NCBI GenBank assembly: GCA_965204715.1
Contig: OZ242009.1
Location: 1,860,001-1,924,000 of the forward strand
Length of the DNA stretch: 64,000 nt
Source of the DNA: CATOSP01 sp965204715
GTDB lineage: Bacteria; Chloroflexota; Dehalococcoidia; Lucifugimonadales; UBA3495
Direction: 5' to 3'
Position numbers and translations under genes: made by a program. Position 1 is the stretch's first letter. Every line of letters begins with the position of its first letter. The notes below the pieces were generated by a model, which was not told the DNA's origin, made no database searches, and worked only from the letters and a program-made list of their open reading frames with translations. Positions 41,184 through 49,492 of the stretch are shown here, in pieces.

Positions 41184-41462
41184 GATGATGGCCAGGTCGC
41201 GGATCAGCCCGTTATCTCCGCTGCCAACTGCAAGAACTGGAATGAAGCCTGAAGGGTCTATGGGACTAGAAGCCTCCGGGAATGGTGCATACCAGTATTG
41301 GCGGTATCCATGAAGCGTTGTGAGCAGTTTACCATTAGAGCACCCAACACATAATACACATGATGCGGTATATGCCTAGTGCCTGGTAGTATACCGGCGC
41401 CTAATCCCCCATTACTCTTTAAAAGTACGTGGAACGGGTATCTGTGGATGTTTGTTCCTGTA
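41184..41462. other. Upstream region of the antiporter
   Basis: The first ~90 nt are probably part of the antiporter coding region (see that entry). The rest is AT-richer and holds no gene. Confidence 0.4.
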
Positions 41463-41463
41463 A

Positions 41464-41504
41464 TTTCCCTCCGGGACTCTTACCTCATGAGTCCCGGAGG
41501 GAAA
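41464..41504. repeat. Long perfect inverted repeat
   Basis: 15-bp arms TTTCCCTCCGGGACT (41464-41478) and AGTCCCGGAGGGAAA (41490-41504) with an 11-nt loop. Intergenic, close to the next hairpin. Could be a terminator for the OsmC transcript or a structural or mobile repeat. Confidence 0.7.
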
Positions 41505-41575
41505 TACTACCGAGCACCTCTTGCCGAGACACGGATGCTGGATTGAACTATGTATGAATGGGGTCGCGGAATGAA

Positions 41576-41603
41576 TAACCCGCCGGATACGTCCGGCGGG
41601 TTA
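41576..41603 (-). terminator. Rho-independent terminator after the OsmC-type gene
   Basis: 12-bp perfect stem TAACCCGCCGGA (41576-41587) / TCCGGCGGGTTA (41592-41603), tetraloop; on the minus strand followed by TTCATTCC. It lies 51 bp past the TAA at 41655-41657, so its position fits the read-through form of the gene better than an end at the UGA. Confidence 0.7.
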
Positions 41604-41654
41604 TCGTCCATTGAACGGAGTCAGGCAACGCTGCGGCTGCCGGCGCCAGGACGG

Positions 41655-42092
41655 TTAGCGGTGCGGCTCGGTGTGGGAAACCAGGTCTACGGTGGTATCA
41701 GGGGTCGCCACGGCGACCGAACCGTAGAGGGGTCAACGCCGCTTCCAGGTCTCCACCAGCTCGTTGGCCTGCTCGGCGGCAACTCCCCACATCTCGAAGT
41801 TGACCCGTATGGCATCGTACAGGGAGATGTCCCCCGGCTCCTTTTCCGGGTCGCGGTAGGACTCCACACCGACGTCCATCCACTCCAGGGGTATCTCCTC
41901 GTCGTGGGCGATCCGCTCGACCATGTTGACGGCGCAGGCCGCGATGCCGGACAGGAACAACTCTCCTGCGCCAACTTCGTCGCCGTTTGTGCCGTCGGCG
42001 ACCCAGTGATGGGTGCGCGCGTTACAGATGGCCCGGCCAAGAGTCCCGGTGCTGTAGCTCCTCACTTGGTAGGCCAGGGACAGTTCAGCCAT
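41655..42092 (-). CDS. OsmC-family peroxiredoxin-like protein, candidate selenoprotein
   Basis: 145 aa with the UGA at 41733-41735 (codon 120) read as selenocysteine and the TAA at 41655-41657 as stop. ATG at 42092 with GAGGAGG 7 nt upstream; a longer frame from 42107 lacks this. OsmC fold: GELFLSGIAACAVNMVERIA with the peroxidatic Cys53, IPLEWMDVGVESYRDPEKEP, then ANELVETWKRR-U-PLYGSVA, VATPDTTVDLVSHTEP. OsmC/Ohr proteins have a second conserved Cys in a C-P-x-Y/h motif, and UGA sits exactly there; the same frame then continues with family-like sequence. Ending at the UGA would cut off the last strand and the catalytic partner residue. OsmC-like selenoproteins have been reported before in marine metagenomic surveys (from memory). 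Reduces organic or fatty-acid hydroperoxides. A SECIS-like hairpin follows. Confidence 0.78.
41703..41735 (-). promoter_or_regulatory. Bacterial SECIS-like hairpin at the UGA of the OsmC gene
   Basis: From the UGA (41735-41733), nt 18-23 GGTCGC pair perfectly with nt 28-33 GCGACC around loop CGUG (41712-41709). A G in the first two loop positions followed by U, and 20 nt from UGA to loop, fits the bacterial SECIS consensus. Confidence 0.6.
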
Positions 42093-42174
42093 GACATCCC
42101 TCCTCAAGTTGATTTGCCGTTACATCCCCAGTTTACAGTGATTCCCGGTGTTGTGCGAGTGGGGACAGGCGAGG

Positions 42175-42537
42175 TCATAACGCAATAGGGACGACGTTTG
42201 ATGTCCTCAGAACACTATCGCGTGTCAATAGGCGCACTCCGTGAACGATACTGTTAGCGGCAATGATTTCGTCAGCAGGGTCGCCTCTGAAGTCAGGGCG
42301 TGTTGATGCGAGAGCGACGGCCAGGTCAATTGGCCACACGTGCAAGGACTCCAGTAAAAGGCGCACATCCTCATCGTCAAAGTCCAACTCGATTCTTCCC
42401 AATTGGACAAGTTTTGCCAACTCCCAGAACACGGCCGCCGATATTGACCACGTTTCCTCGCTAAGTAACGCTTTCTCCTCTGCGCTTAGTTCCCCTTTGA
42501 TGATGTAAATTACTATGTGAGTATCAAGATTGAGCAT
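42175..42537 (-). CDS. PIN-domain toxin (VapC-like)
   Basis: 120 aa, ATG at 42537, overlapping the antitoxin gene by 14 bp. MLNLDTHIVIYIIKGELSAE gives the first acidic residue (D5), WSISAAVFWELAKLVQLGRI the conserved Glu, FRGDPADEIIAANSIVHGVR the D-x-x-D region, and LLTRDSVLR the T-R-D motif. A PIN-fold Mg-dependent RNase, usually targeting tRNA or rRNA, of the WELA-containing subgroup paired with Phd-type antitoxins. Confidence 0.88.
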   Translation of the reverse strand: MLNLDTHIVIYIIKGELSAEEKALLSEETWSISAAVFWELAKLVQLGRIELDFDDEDVRLLLESLHVWPIDLAVALASTRPDFRGDPADEIIAANSIVHGVRLLTRDSVLRTSNVVPIAL

Positions 42538-42757
42538 CCCACTGAATGCCCGTATTGAATATACCGCCTTTAATCTTGATTTTGTCCCGCAGGCTGCCGT
42601 TCAGAACCGCCAACCGCCGTTCGGCGCCCTCATGATCATATGGAATGACCCTGGCAACGGGCTTTCCGTCTTTGGTAATGACCAACCCGTGGTCATCCAG
42701 CTTGTCCAATAATTCCATGCACTGCTCTTTGAAGTCTGCTACGCCCACCGTTTTCAT
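42524..42757 (-). CDS. Phd/YefM-family antitoxin
   Basis: 77 aa, ATG at 42757. MKTVGVADFKEQCMELLDKL then DDHGLVITKDGKPVARVIPY is the Phd/YefM N-terminal DNA-binding fold. The C-terminal part (LRDKIKIKGGIFNTGIQWDA) would wrap the toxin. First gene of the operon with the PIN toxin; presumably autoregulatory. Confidence 0.88.
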   Translation of the reverse strand: MKTVGVADFKEQCMELLDKLDDHGLVITKDGKPVARVIPYDHEGAERRLAVLNGSLRDKIKIKGGIFNTGIQWDAQS

Positions 42758-42811
42758 AATGGAATGCTCCGCGGTTCTTGGATGATGTGATACGACAATA
42801 GCCTATGGAAG

Positions 42812-43324
42812 TCAGTCGCGCACCCGGTAGGCGATGCACTCCACGATCTCGATGGCCAGAGGGCTTTGCGCCAGCCCGGTGGTGCCGATTACGGCGCGGC
42901 AGGGCGGGTTGGGCACAAACTCACGGTAGATTTCGTTGAGCATGGACCAGTTGTCCATGTTGGTGAGGAATATCACGAGGCTGACCACGCGGCTGAAGCT
43001 GGTGCCGGCGGCCTCGAGGTGGGTCTGCACGTGGCGGAAGCAAGCCCGGTACTGCTCCCCGTCTGACTCCCCCACCATCACGCCGTCAAACCCGGATGAG
43101 GTGGTGCCCCGGCAGTGGACTTTAATCGCGCCCACCTTGTGCATCCGCAGCAAGTCCTCCTCAAAATAGTCGCAATAGAGGCCCACGCGGTATGAGTCCA
43201 GGTCAGTTGACTGGTGGCGTCCTGCTGCGATTATCAGATCCAGGAGCTGGTCGCGGTCGGCGAAGGGCAGGTCCTGGGCCTGCTCCAGCGACATTTCATC
43301 CAAGTCTGCAAGGGTGTAGGGCAT
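42812..43324 (-). CDS. RidA/YjgF-family protein
   Basis: 170 aa. ATG at 43324 chosen; the frame is open to 43438 but upstream residues lack support, and no strong ribosome site is seen for either. The C-terminal two thirds follow the Rid fold: EQYRACFRHVQTHLEAAGTS, FSRVVSLVIFLTNMDNWSML, NEIYREFVPNPPCRAVIGTT (the P-P-x-R-A-x-x-x family signature with Arg), LAQSPLAIEIVECIAYR. The N-terminal ~50 residues are an extension. Rid proteins hydrolyse reactive imines/enamines or act in amine catabolism. Confidence 0.82.
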   Translation of the reverse strand: MPYTLADLDEMSLEQAQDLPFADRDQLLDLIIAAGRHQSTDLDSYRVGLYCDYFEEDLLRMHKVGAIKVHCRGTTSSGFDGVMVGESDGEQYRACFRHVQTHLEAAGTSFSRVVSLVIFLTNMDNWSMLNEIYREFVPNPPCRAVIGTTGLAQSPLAIEIVECIAYRVRD

Positions 43325-43676
43325 TAGAATCCGCTCTCGTCTTTGGTTTAACCGGCGTGTCTCGTGGCGGTTGAATCCGCGAGTGGTGAGGCCGGGTTTG
43401 AGTATTGAGATACTACCCTCATTTGCCAATTGAAGCAAACGGCGCTCCGCCTGCCGGGTCTTTCACCTTCGGGAGCCGCAATGCCGGATGCCGTGCCACG
43501 TTTACACCTCACACGCGAGCGTAGGTTTACCTGCGCTATTGGGTATACAATTGCCACATGTTTAACATGCTTGCCAATGGGGACGTTTGGGGGCGGGAAT
43601 TCCCCCAACCCCCTTTCCCAAGGGGGCTGAAGGGTGAACGATTGGATGCCGTACCGAATCTGGAGACAAGCTGATA
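43325..43676. other. Gene-free stretch with a palindromic repeat
   Basis: No supported gene. A repeat at about 43588-43630 reads GGGGGCGGGAATTCCCCCAA, then CCCCCTTTCCCAAGGGGGCTG, with two overlapping hairpins. The rest holds the upstream regions of tlyA and the RidA gene. Confidence 0.5.
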
Positions 43677-44417
43677 GTGGCCAAATCACCTGGTAGAAAG
43701 CGGGCCGACCTGCTCCTAGTGGAGAAGGGATTGGCCGAGAGCCGGGAGCAGGCGCAGACCCTGATCGCCGAAGGGTTGGTCTTCTCCAGGGCGGGCCGGG
43801 TGTTGAAGTCCAGCACATTGCTGGCCGGTGACGCTGATATGGATGTGCGGGGGTATCTCCCGTACGTCAGCCGCGGCGGACTGAAACTGGTCCACGCGCT
43901 GGACGCCTTCGGTATTGCCGTCGATGGGCTGACCGCCCTTGACTTGGGCGCCTCCACCGGCGGGTTCACGGACTGCCTGTTGCAGCGAGGGGCGCGACTG
44001 GTTTACGCGGTGGACGTTGGCTACGGTCAGATGAGCTACAAGCTTAGACAAGACCCGCGTGTTGTGGTGATGGAGCGGGTCAATGCCCGCTACCCCTTCG
44101 AGTTGCCGGAACTTGTGGATCTGATAACGTTAGACGTGTCTTTCATTTCGCTAAGGCTGGTTATTCCCGCCGCGCTGGAGCATCTGAAGAAAGGTTGCAG
44201 CATCGTTGCGCTGGTGAAGCCCCAGTTCGAGGCGGAGAAGGGAGAGGTCGGCAGAGGCGGGGTGATTAAAGACCCTGGCCTTCACTCCGCCATCCTGGGT
44301 AGGGTCATCGTCTGGGCTGTGGACCAGGGGCTGCGGGTGCGGAACCTGTGCCCATCGCCGGTCCCCGGACGGGCCGGCAACCGGGAGTTCCTGATGCTGC
44401 TACAGAAGCCGGGGTAA
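43677..44417 (+). CDS. tlyA: TlyA-family rRNA 2'-O-methyltransferase
   Basis: 246 aa, GTG start at 43677. N-terminal S4 RNA-binding domain (RKRADLLLVEKGLAESREQA, V-F-S-R-A-G-R-V-L-K-S). FtsJ-like Rossmann methyltransferase: YVSRGGLKLVHALDAFGIAV, LDLGASTGGFTDCLLQRGAR (SAM-binding motif I), VYAVDVGYGQMSYKLRQDPR, ITLDVSFISLRLVIPAALEH and ALVKPQFEAEKGEVGRGGVI (catalytic K). TlyA methylates cytidines of 16S/23S rRNA. The stop is 3 bp before the rhomboid gene, so they form an operon with that gene and cinA. Confidence 0.93.
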   Translation: MAKSPGRKRADLLLVEKGLAESREQAQTLIAEGLVFSRAGRVLKSSTLLAGDADMDVRGYLPYVSRGGLKLVHALDAFGIAVDGLTALDLGASTGGFTDCLLQRGARLVYAVDVGYGQMSYKLRQDPRVVVMERVNARYPFELPELVDLITLDVSFISLRLVIPAALEHLKKGCSIVALVKPQFEAEKGEVGRGGVIKDPGLHSAILGRVIVWAVDQGLRVRNLCPSPVPGRAGNREFLMLLQKPG

Positions 44418-44420
44418 GGC

Positions 44421-44969
44421 GTGAGAGTCAACCTGGTACTGCTGCTGGGGTTTGTGGCGGTAATATGGGTGGTGGAGTTCGTGAACTTGTTCACGGGACA
44501 TGCACTTGACCAGTACGGCACGCTTCCCAGGACCGTTCAGGGGTTGCGGGGAATCGTTCTGGGGCCATTCATCCACGGGAGCATAGGGCACGTCCTTGCC
44601 AACACGCCGCCCCTTCTGATACTGGGAGGGCTGTCGTCAGTCCGTAGCCGGGGGGCATTCCCCTGGGTGTCCCTGTTCATCATTCTGATGGGCGGCACAG
44701 GAGTTTGGGCTGTTGGACGGAGCGCTCTCCACATCGGGGCGAGCGGCCTGGTCTTCGGGTATTTTGGCTACCTGGTTGGAAGGGGCTGGTACGATAAGAG
44801 CATCCTGTCCATCCTGGTGGCCGTGGCGGTCATCGTGGTGTTTGGTTGGGGAATGCTGATGGGAATACTGCCCACAGGCGGCATAGTATCCTGGGAAGGC
44901 CACCTGTGCGGACTGCTGGCCGGTGTGCTGGCGGCCGCCTTGACCCGGAGGCAAGTCAACAGAAGTTAA
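44421..44969 (+). CDS. Rhomboid-family intramembrane serine protease
   Basis: 182 aa, GTG start at 44421. Six membrane segments. HGSIGHVLANTPPLLILG carries the His and Asn of the oxyanion region, LHIGASGLVFGYFGYLVG has the G-A-S-G catalytic Ser, and SWEGHLCGLLAGVLAAAL has the catalytic His. All catalytic residues are present, so active. Cleaves transmembrane substrates within the cytoplasmic membrane. In an operon between tlyA and the cinA-like gene. Confidence 0.92.
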   Translation: MRVNLVLLLGFVAVIWVVEFVNLFTGHALDQYGTLPRTVQGLRGIVLGPFIHGSIGHVLANTPPLLILGGLSSVRSRGAFPWVSLFIILMGGTGVWAVGRSALHIGASGLVFGYFGYLVGRGWYDKSILSILVAVAVIVVFGWGMLMGILPTGGIVSWEGHLCGLLAGVLAAALTRRQVNRS

Positions 44970-44982
44970 GGAGGATTTTCCA

Positions 44983-45456
44983 ATGGAAGTTACGGAGTTG
45001 GCGGAGATTCTTACTTCCCAAGGGAAGACGGTCTCAGTGGCAGAGGCATGTACCTGCGGCCTCATCGGGTATATGCTGGGCACCGTTCCGGGGAGCTCCC
45101 GGTACTTTCCGGGAGGAGTTGTCGCCTATACCGGGGGGTTGAAGGAGAAGATATTGGGAGTGCCCGATGAGTACTACGCTACCTACGGCAGCGTAAGCAG
45201 GGAGATGGCCATTGCGATGGCCCACGGGGTGCGGGAGTTGACCGGCACCGACTTTGCCGTGTCCACTACCGGGGTCACGGGACCGGCCGGGGGCCGTTCC
45301 GGTCTGCCCATCGGGACGTTCTGGGTTGGTCTGTCGGTGAAGGATGGGGAGGACTCGGCCATTGAGATTCACGTGGACGGAGACCGGGACGCCACCAAGC
45401 ACGGCGCGGCCAGGGCGGCGATAGACTTGCTTGGGAGACACTTGAAGGGGGAGTAG
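44983..45456 (+). CDS. CinA C-terminal domain protein (NMN amidohydrolase-like) without the usual serine
   Basis: 157 aa, ATG at 44983 with AAGGAGG upstream. Stand-alone CinA-C domain: VSVAEACTCGLIGYMLGTVP, GSSRYFPGGVVAYTGGLKEK, LGVPDEYYATYGSVSREMAI, AMAHGVRELTGTDFAVSTTG and VTGPAGG. The Tyr-x-x-x-x-Lys pair is present, but the first motif reads A-E-A-C-T-C-G where the family has A-E-S-C-T-G-G, so the catalytic Ser is Ala. It may be inactive in NMN deamidation or use the Thr/Cys nearby. Last gene of the tlyA-rhomboid-cinA operon. Confidence 0.88.
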   Translation: MEVTELAEILTSQGKTVSVAEACTCGLIGYMLGTVPGSSRYFPGGVVAYTGGLKEKILGVPDEYYATYGSVSREMAIAMAHGVRELTGTDFAVSTTGVTGPAGGRSGLPIGTFWVGLSVKDGEDSAIEIHVDGDRDATKHGAARAAIDLLGRHLKGE

Positions 45457-45487
45457 AGAGTAGCGGCGAGACCTTTAGGCCAAACAA

Positions 45488-45532
45488 ATATTCCGCCGTC
45501 ATTCCCGCACTACGAGAATGACGGCGGAATAT
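45488..45532. terminator. Strong bidirectional terminator hairpin, also a dispersed-repeat unit
   Basis: 17-bp perfect stem: ATATTCCGCCGTCATTC (45488-45504) / GAATGACGGCGGAATAT (45516-45532), loop of 11. It contains the CGTCATTCCCGC core of the dispersed repeats. Between the convergent cinA-like and penicillin-acylase genes. Confidence 0.7.
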
Positions 45533-45575
45533 GTCAAGGGTTATGTTCCCGGCTATTTGCGAGGGTTTGACTCAC

Positions 45576-47897
45576 CTACGCCGGTTCCAGCTTCTGGTGG
45601 GTCTGGCTCTCGGACTTGATGGTATCCCAGTCGTAGGTCATGGGGATTAGCTCGACATTGCGCCACGTCTCCGATTGGTCGTGGTAGTGGGGACTGCCGG
45701 GATGTCCGGAACTTCCCAGGGGCACACACCAGAGGGAATTGGCCCAGTTGTCCGAGGTGTCGAAGACGTAGCGGACGACGGACAGGCCAGTTACCGTTGC
45801 CGGGTCTGATACGGAGTAGGAACCTGCCAACGGCGTATCTCCGTCACCGCTCGTGGGGATTGGCGGGGGATCCAGCAGACCGTTCAGCCCAGGGAATGCC
45901 CCGGACAGGGTGTGCTTGGGGCGAGCCTGGTGGACTTTCTCCCAGCGCCATTCGTCCAAATTGCCGCCCAGCCGCGATTCCAATTCCCTAACGCCCTTGC
46001 TGAGCGCGCGGGACATCATGCCGGGCCAGTCCTCACCGGGGGGTAGCAGGCTGCGGTCGTCCTCAGCGACCATGCCGATTAGTCTGGACCTGAGCCGGGC
46101 CATGAACTGTCCAAGGCCGCGACCCTCGGGGTTCCAGGCGACGGCGGCAAGCTCTTCGCCCAGGTTGTGCTCCAGCAGGTCCTTGAGCAGGGCGTCGCGG
46201 AAGGCGCTGTAGATGGCCGGTTCGACCTTCCCGGCCTCCATGTGGCCCGACCATGCGGTCAGCTTCTCCCTGGCCAGGGTGGCCAGTTCGTCTTTGGGTT
46301 CCACTGATTCCAGGAAACCGGCATAGGCGCGGGCGGGTATGGACAGCCTTTCACCATGGACTTTGGCCATGTCCTTCGCCTTCGGATTTTCCAGAGGGAG
46401 CAGTGCGTCGGTCACCCTCTGGGCACGGAAGCCGGGAGTAAAGTCAACGGAAATGTAGTACGGGTAGTCGTCCCCCACCGGCTTGTTGTTGGCGGTGACG
46501 ATGTAACCCTGCTCCGGGTTTACCGAGACGGGTAACTCCTCGAAGGGTATGTCTCCCTGCCATTCGTGCTCGCCGGTCCAGCCAGGGACGGGCAGCCAGG
46601 CATTGGCCACAGAACGGACGGGGATACGGCCCCGGCTCAGGTAGCCGATGTTGCCGTGCACGTCGGCAATGACGAAGTTGTTGCAGGGATCGACCCACTG
46701 CCGCATGGACTCGATCAACTGGTTGGAGTCCTGGGCCAGCAGCATCTTCCATAGCGAGTCGGGCCAGTCGGAAGGACCCTCAGTGGCGGTGTACTTGAAG
46801 GCGACGCCGGAACCCTGCTCGGGGCTGCCGGAGATGACGGGGCCGTGGCGGGTGACCGGCACGGTGATGGCAACGTCGTCTTCCCCTCTGACCTTGATGG
46901 TCTCGCGGTGAGTTTCCACCCTGAGCCACTGGCCCCTGTATAGATAGTATTCCGGGTCGTCGGACTTAAACCGCTCGATGTAGAGGTCCTGGTAGTCCGC
47001 GCCAAGGTGGGTGACGCACCAGGAGACCCAGGCATTGTGTCCGAAGTGGGGGAAGCCAGGAACGCCGGGGAAGGACAGTCCCACCACGTCGAAATCGGGG
47101 CAGGTGACGTGGTTCTGGTAGTAGACGTTGGGGGTGTCCAGGGCGCGGTGGGAGTCCCCGGCCAGAATGGGCTTGCCGGAGGCGGTGCGGCTGCCGGATA
47201 ATACCCAGCTATTGCTGCCTCCGGTGGTCATGTAACTGAGTGCCGCCGCACCGTCCCGCAACTCTTCCAGGCAGTTGCCCAAGGGCCCGTCGTAATCCTC
47301 GCCGGGCGGGAGGATTACCAGTTGGCCGGGCTCATAACCGGGGATTAGGCTGGCAGCCTTCTCCGGCCCCAGCTTCTGCACAGCCTGGGCGCGCCAGATC
47401 TTCGACTCAAAGACGCCCATAAGGATGTGGCGGACCTTGTAGGCCACCAAGCCGTCCCAGGGCTGCCAGGGTTCGGGAGAGATACCGGCGATGCGGTACT
47501 CTGCTGGGAGGGATTCGGTCGTTGCGATAAAGGCATTGACTCCCTCAGCGTAGGCGTCGAACATCTTGCGCGTGCGTTCGCTGACGGCCCCATAGTCGGC
47601 CCGGGCGCTGGCCTCCAACCGGAAACGGCGCATCAGCTTGTCCTGCTCCAGGGCCTGCGGCCCCACAACCTCGGCCCAACGCCCCATGCCCCTGCGGCGG
47701 TCGTATTCCATGTGCCAAAGCCGGTCCTGGGCGGTGACGAACCCCTGGGCGAAGAAGGCGTCGCGTTCCGTTGCGGCCTTGATATGGGGAATGCCGTAGC
47801 CATCGCGGTACACCTCAACGGAGGCTCCCAGCCCCTTGAGGTTGACTTTGCCGGTGACGTTGGGGAGGGCTTGCTTCAGGTCTTCGGTGGTTATCAT
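45576..47897 (-). CDS. Penicillin acylase family (Ntn-hydrolase) protein
   Basis: 773 aa; ATG at 47897 with GGAG upstream, in-frame 13 codons after the first possible start. VEVYRDGYGIPHIKAATERD, FFAQGFVTAQDRLWHMEYDR (alpha chain), then LSYMTTGGSNSWVLSGSRTA, where the Ser of G-G-S-N-S-W becomes the N-terminal nucleophile of the beta chain after self-cleavage; then KPILAGDSHRALDTPNVYYQ, FPGVPGFPHFGHNAWVSWCV and VTRHGPVI. No signal peptide, unlike classic periplasmic penicillin acylases, so probably cytosolic. Acts on an amide: N-acyl amino acid, lactone signal or beta-lactam. Confidence 0.92.
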   Translation of the reverse strand: MITTEDLKQALPNVTGKVNLKGLGASVEVYRDGYGIPHIKAATERDAFFAQGFVTAQDRLWHMEYDRRRGMGRWAEVVGPQALEQDKLMRRFRLEASARADYGAVSERTRKMFDAYAEGVNAFIATTESLPAEYRIAGISPEPWQPWDGLVAYKVRHILMGVFESKIWRAQAVQKLGPEKAASLIPGYEPGQLVILPPGEDYDGPLGNCLEELRDGAAALSYMTTGGSNSWVLSGSRTASGKPILAGDSHRALDTPNVYYQNHVTCPDFDVVGLSFPGVPGFPHFGHNAWVSWCVTHLGADYQDLYIERFKSDDPEYYLYRGQWLRVETHRETIKVRGEDDVAITVPVTRHGPVISGSPEQGSGVAFKYTATEGPSDWPDSLWKMLLAQDSNQLIESMRQWVDPCNNFVIADVHGNIGYLSRGRIPVRSVANAWLPVPGWTGEHEWQGDIPFEELPVSVNPEQGYIVTANNKPVGDDYPYYISVDFTPGFRAQRVTDALLPLENPKAKDMAKVHGERLSIPARAYAGFLESVEPKDELATLAREKLTAWSGHMEAGKVEPAIYSAFRDALLKDLLEHNLGEELAAVAWNPEGRGLGQFMARLRSRLIGMVAEDDRSLLPPGEDWPGMMSRALSKGVRELESRLGGNLDEWRWEKVHQARPKHTLSGAFPGLNGLLDPPPIPTSGDGDTPLAGSYSVSDPATVTGLSVVRYVFDTSDNWANSLWCVPLGSSGHPGSPHYHDQSETWRNVELIPMTYDWDTIKSESQTHQKLEPA

Positions 47898-48050
47898 GGC
47901 TTTCTCCGGTGGAGGGTGGTTGATTGAGCGCATCATATCATAAGACCCTCCGATTGCACGGGTACACTCAACTATGTTGACAAGCTACAACGGGAATTCT
48001 AGGGTTGTGTCCCATCAGTGGGTCCACCCGTTTGGAGCCAGGGGTTGGCG

Positions 48051-48675
48051 ATGCGAATATACAGTGACCGGCTCTTCCTGACAGTCCAGAACCTGATTAC
48101 GCAGCACCACACCATATATCCGCATATATCCGCGTATCCCGCCCCAGGGCATCTACTTCGAGGCTCTGGCAGAGCGGGCTTTTCATTTGTCGGGTGTGCC
48201 ATCCGCCCATATCGCACAGACCATGAGAAACACGCCGGGGCATGACATTATTGTCGGTGACGTGCGCATATCCTTGAAGACGGAAACTGGAAGAGGGACG
48301 AAGCCCGAGCGAATCTCCATCACGAAACTCTGCACTACCGAGAGAGAACCGTGGGAAGCGGGAGTATTGATCGACCGTACCATCGAACACCTGTCGAGGT
48401 ACGACAGGATGCTAATGCTGCGAGCAATCTGGGCCGATAACGTTGTGCAATACCAACTGGTCGATATACTTCTTGCATTGCTCAGGCTTATACAACAAGT
48501 CGAGCTTTCCCACGTAGGGAGAAGACAGGGTAGACGCAGCCTGGGAGGAGACGTCTCGATAGGTGATGAGGCTGCGTTTCACGTTCATTACGATGGAGCA
48601 GACGGGAAATGCCAAATCAGGAACCTGCCATTAGACCAGTGCAATGTGCTGCGAGCATGGGACCAGCGGATATGA
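48051..48675 (+). pseudogene. Frameshifted putative restriction endonuclease
   Basis: Two frames are needed. From the ATG at 48051: MRIYSDRLFLTVQNLITQHH, T-I-Y-P-H-I-S-A-Y-P. From about 48140 the +1 frame continues QGIYFEALAERAFHLSGVPS, AHIAQTMRNTPGHDIIVGDV, RISLKTETG to a stop at 48675. The break falls in CCCGCCCC (about 48138-48145); removal of one C restores the frame. HDIIVGDVRISLKTETG fits a PD-(D/E)XK nuclease core (D ... S-L-K). It converges with a DNA methyltransferase gene whose stop is 12 bp away, as in the first restriction-modification pair. If not a sequencing error, the nuclease is inactivated while the methylase survives. Confidence 0.6.
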
Positions 48676-48687
48676 AAAAGGGAATGG

Positions 48688-49341
48688 TTACTCGCACCGG
48701 TCCGACTTGCGGAACACCAGCCAGTAACAGTGCTGTTTCCTAGCGTGGTGGGCGACCTTCCACCGGGAGTCTATTATCGGCCCTTTTCGCACCTTGATTA
48801 TGCAATCACAGGCGCAAAAGCCCGCCGCAGTCGCGGCTAGGATAAAGTCTATGTGCGCCCACTGAAACCGGTGTCCGTGAATGTAGTCTGTTATCTTGCA
48901 GAACAGTATCCCTTCATGCTTGAGGACCCGATAAGCTTCACAAACGAATGGCGGGAATGTGTGGGAGAAGTTATAGCCAGTCTTTGCCGACGACTTCGCA
49001 CCCAATCCGAATCTGATCTGGAAATCCTTCAGACGGTCCTTGCCCTGGTTCGGGATGTGGGGAGGATCGTAGACGACGACATCAAATGTCTCCGCCCGGA
49101 ACGGCATATTCGGGCCGGAGCCAAGGATATCCGGGCGGTGCCTCGCGTCAATGTCCATCCCAAGCACCGGACGTGTGGACCCCTGCCAGAACCTTCCCTT
49201 GTTCACCGTGGCGTCCAGAATCCGCTCGGGTGGATGCTTCGGATAGAATTGGAGCATTCGCTCCAACAACTCGCCGTCTGCCCCTTCCCACACGGACGGG
49301 AGGGGTTCGTATTTTTCAACACCGAAGAGTTTGGATTGCAC
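48688..49341 (-). CDS. DNA methyltransferase-like protein (partner of a broken nuclease)
   Basis: 217 aa from the GTG at 49341, chosen for GGGGAG 6 nt upstream; the open frame starts at a GTG at 49362. ERILDATVNKGRFWQGSTRP with LGMDID is the SAM-binding motif I, and FDVVVYDPPHIPNQGKDRLK carries the catalytic D-P-P-H (motif IV). EAYRVLKHEGILFCKITDYI resembles motif V-VIII of N6-adenine/N4-cytosine methylases. Small for a full type II methylase and lacking an obvious target-recognition domain. Convergent with the frameshifted nuclease. Confidence 0.75.
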   Translation of the reverse strand: MQSKLFGVEKYEPLPSVWEGADGELLERMLQFYPKHPPERILDATVNKGRFWQGSTRPVLGMDIDARHRPDILGSGPNMPFRAETFDVVVYDPPHIPNQGKDRLKDFQIRFGLGAKSSAKTGYNFSHTFPPFVCEAYRVLKHEGILFCKITDYIHGHRFQWAHIDFILAATAAGFCACDCIIKVRKGPIIDSRWKVAHHARKQHCYWLVFRKSDRCE

Positions 49342-49492
49342 GTTTATCTCCCCAAGTGACACCCTAAACTATACACCGGGGAGATAAGTCGGCTGTCAAG
49401 GGGATTAAGGGGGATTAAGTCAGTTGCCAGCGGGTAATGCTTGGCGGCTGCGAACAGCGTCGCCAGACCTCCAGTCAAAGGCCAGTCGTCAG

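Noticed and set aside
48097..48390. 97-aa minus-strand ORF in the second restriction locus
   Set aside because: Shadow of the nuclease-like coding frame on the plus strand.
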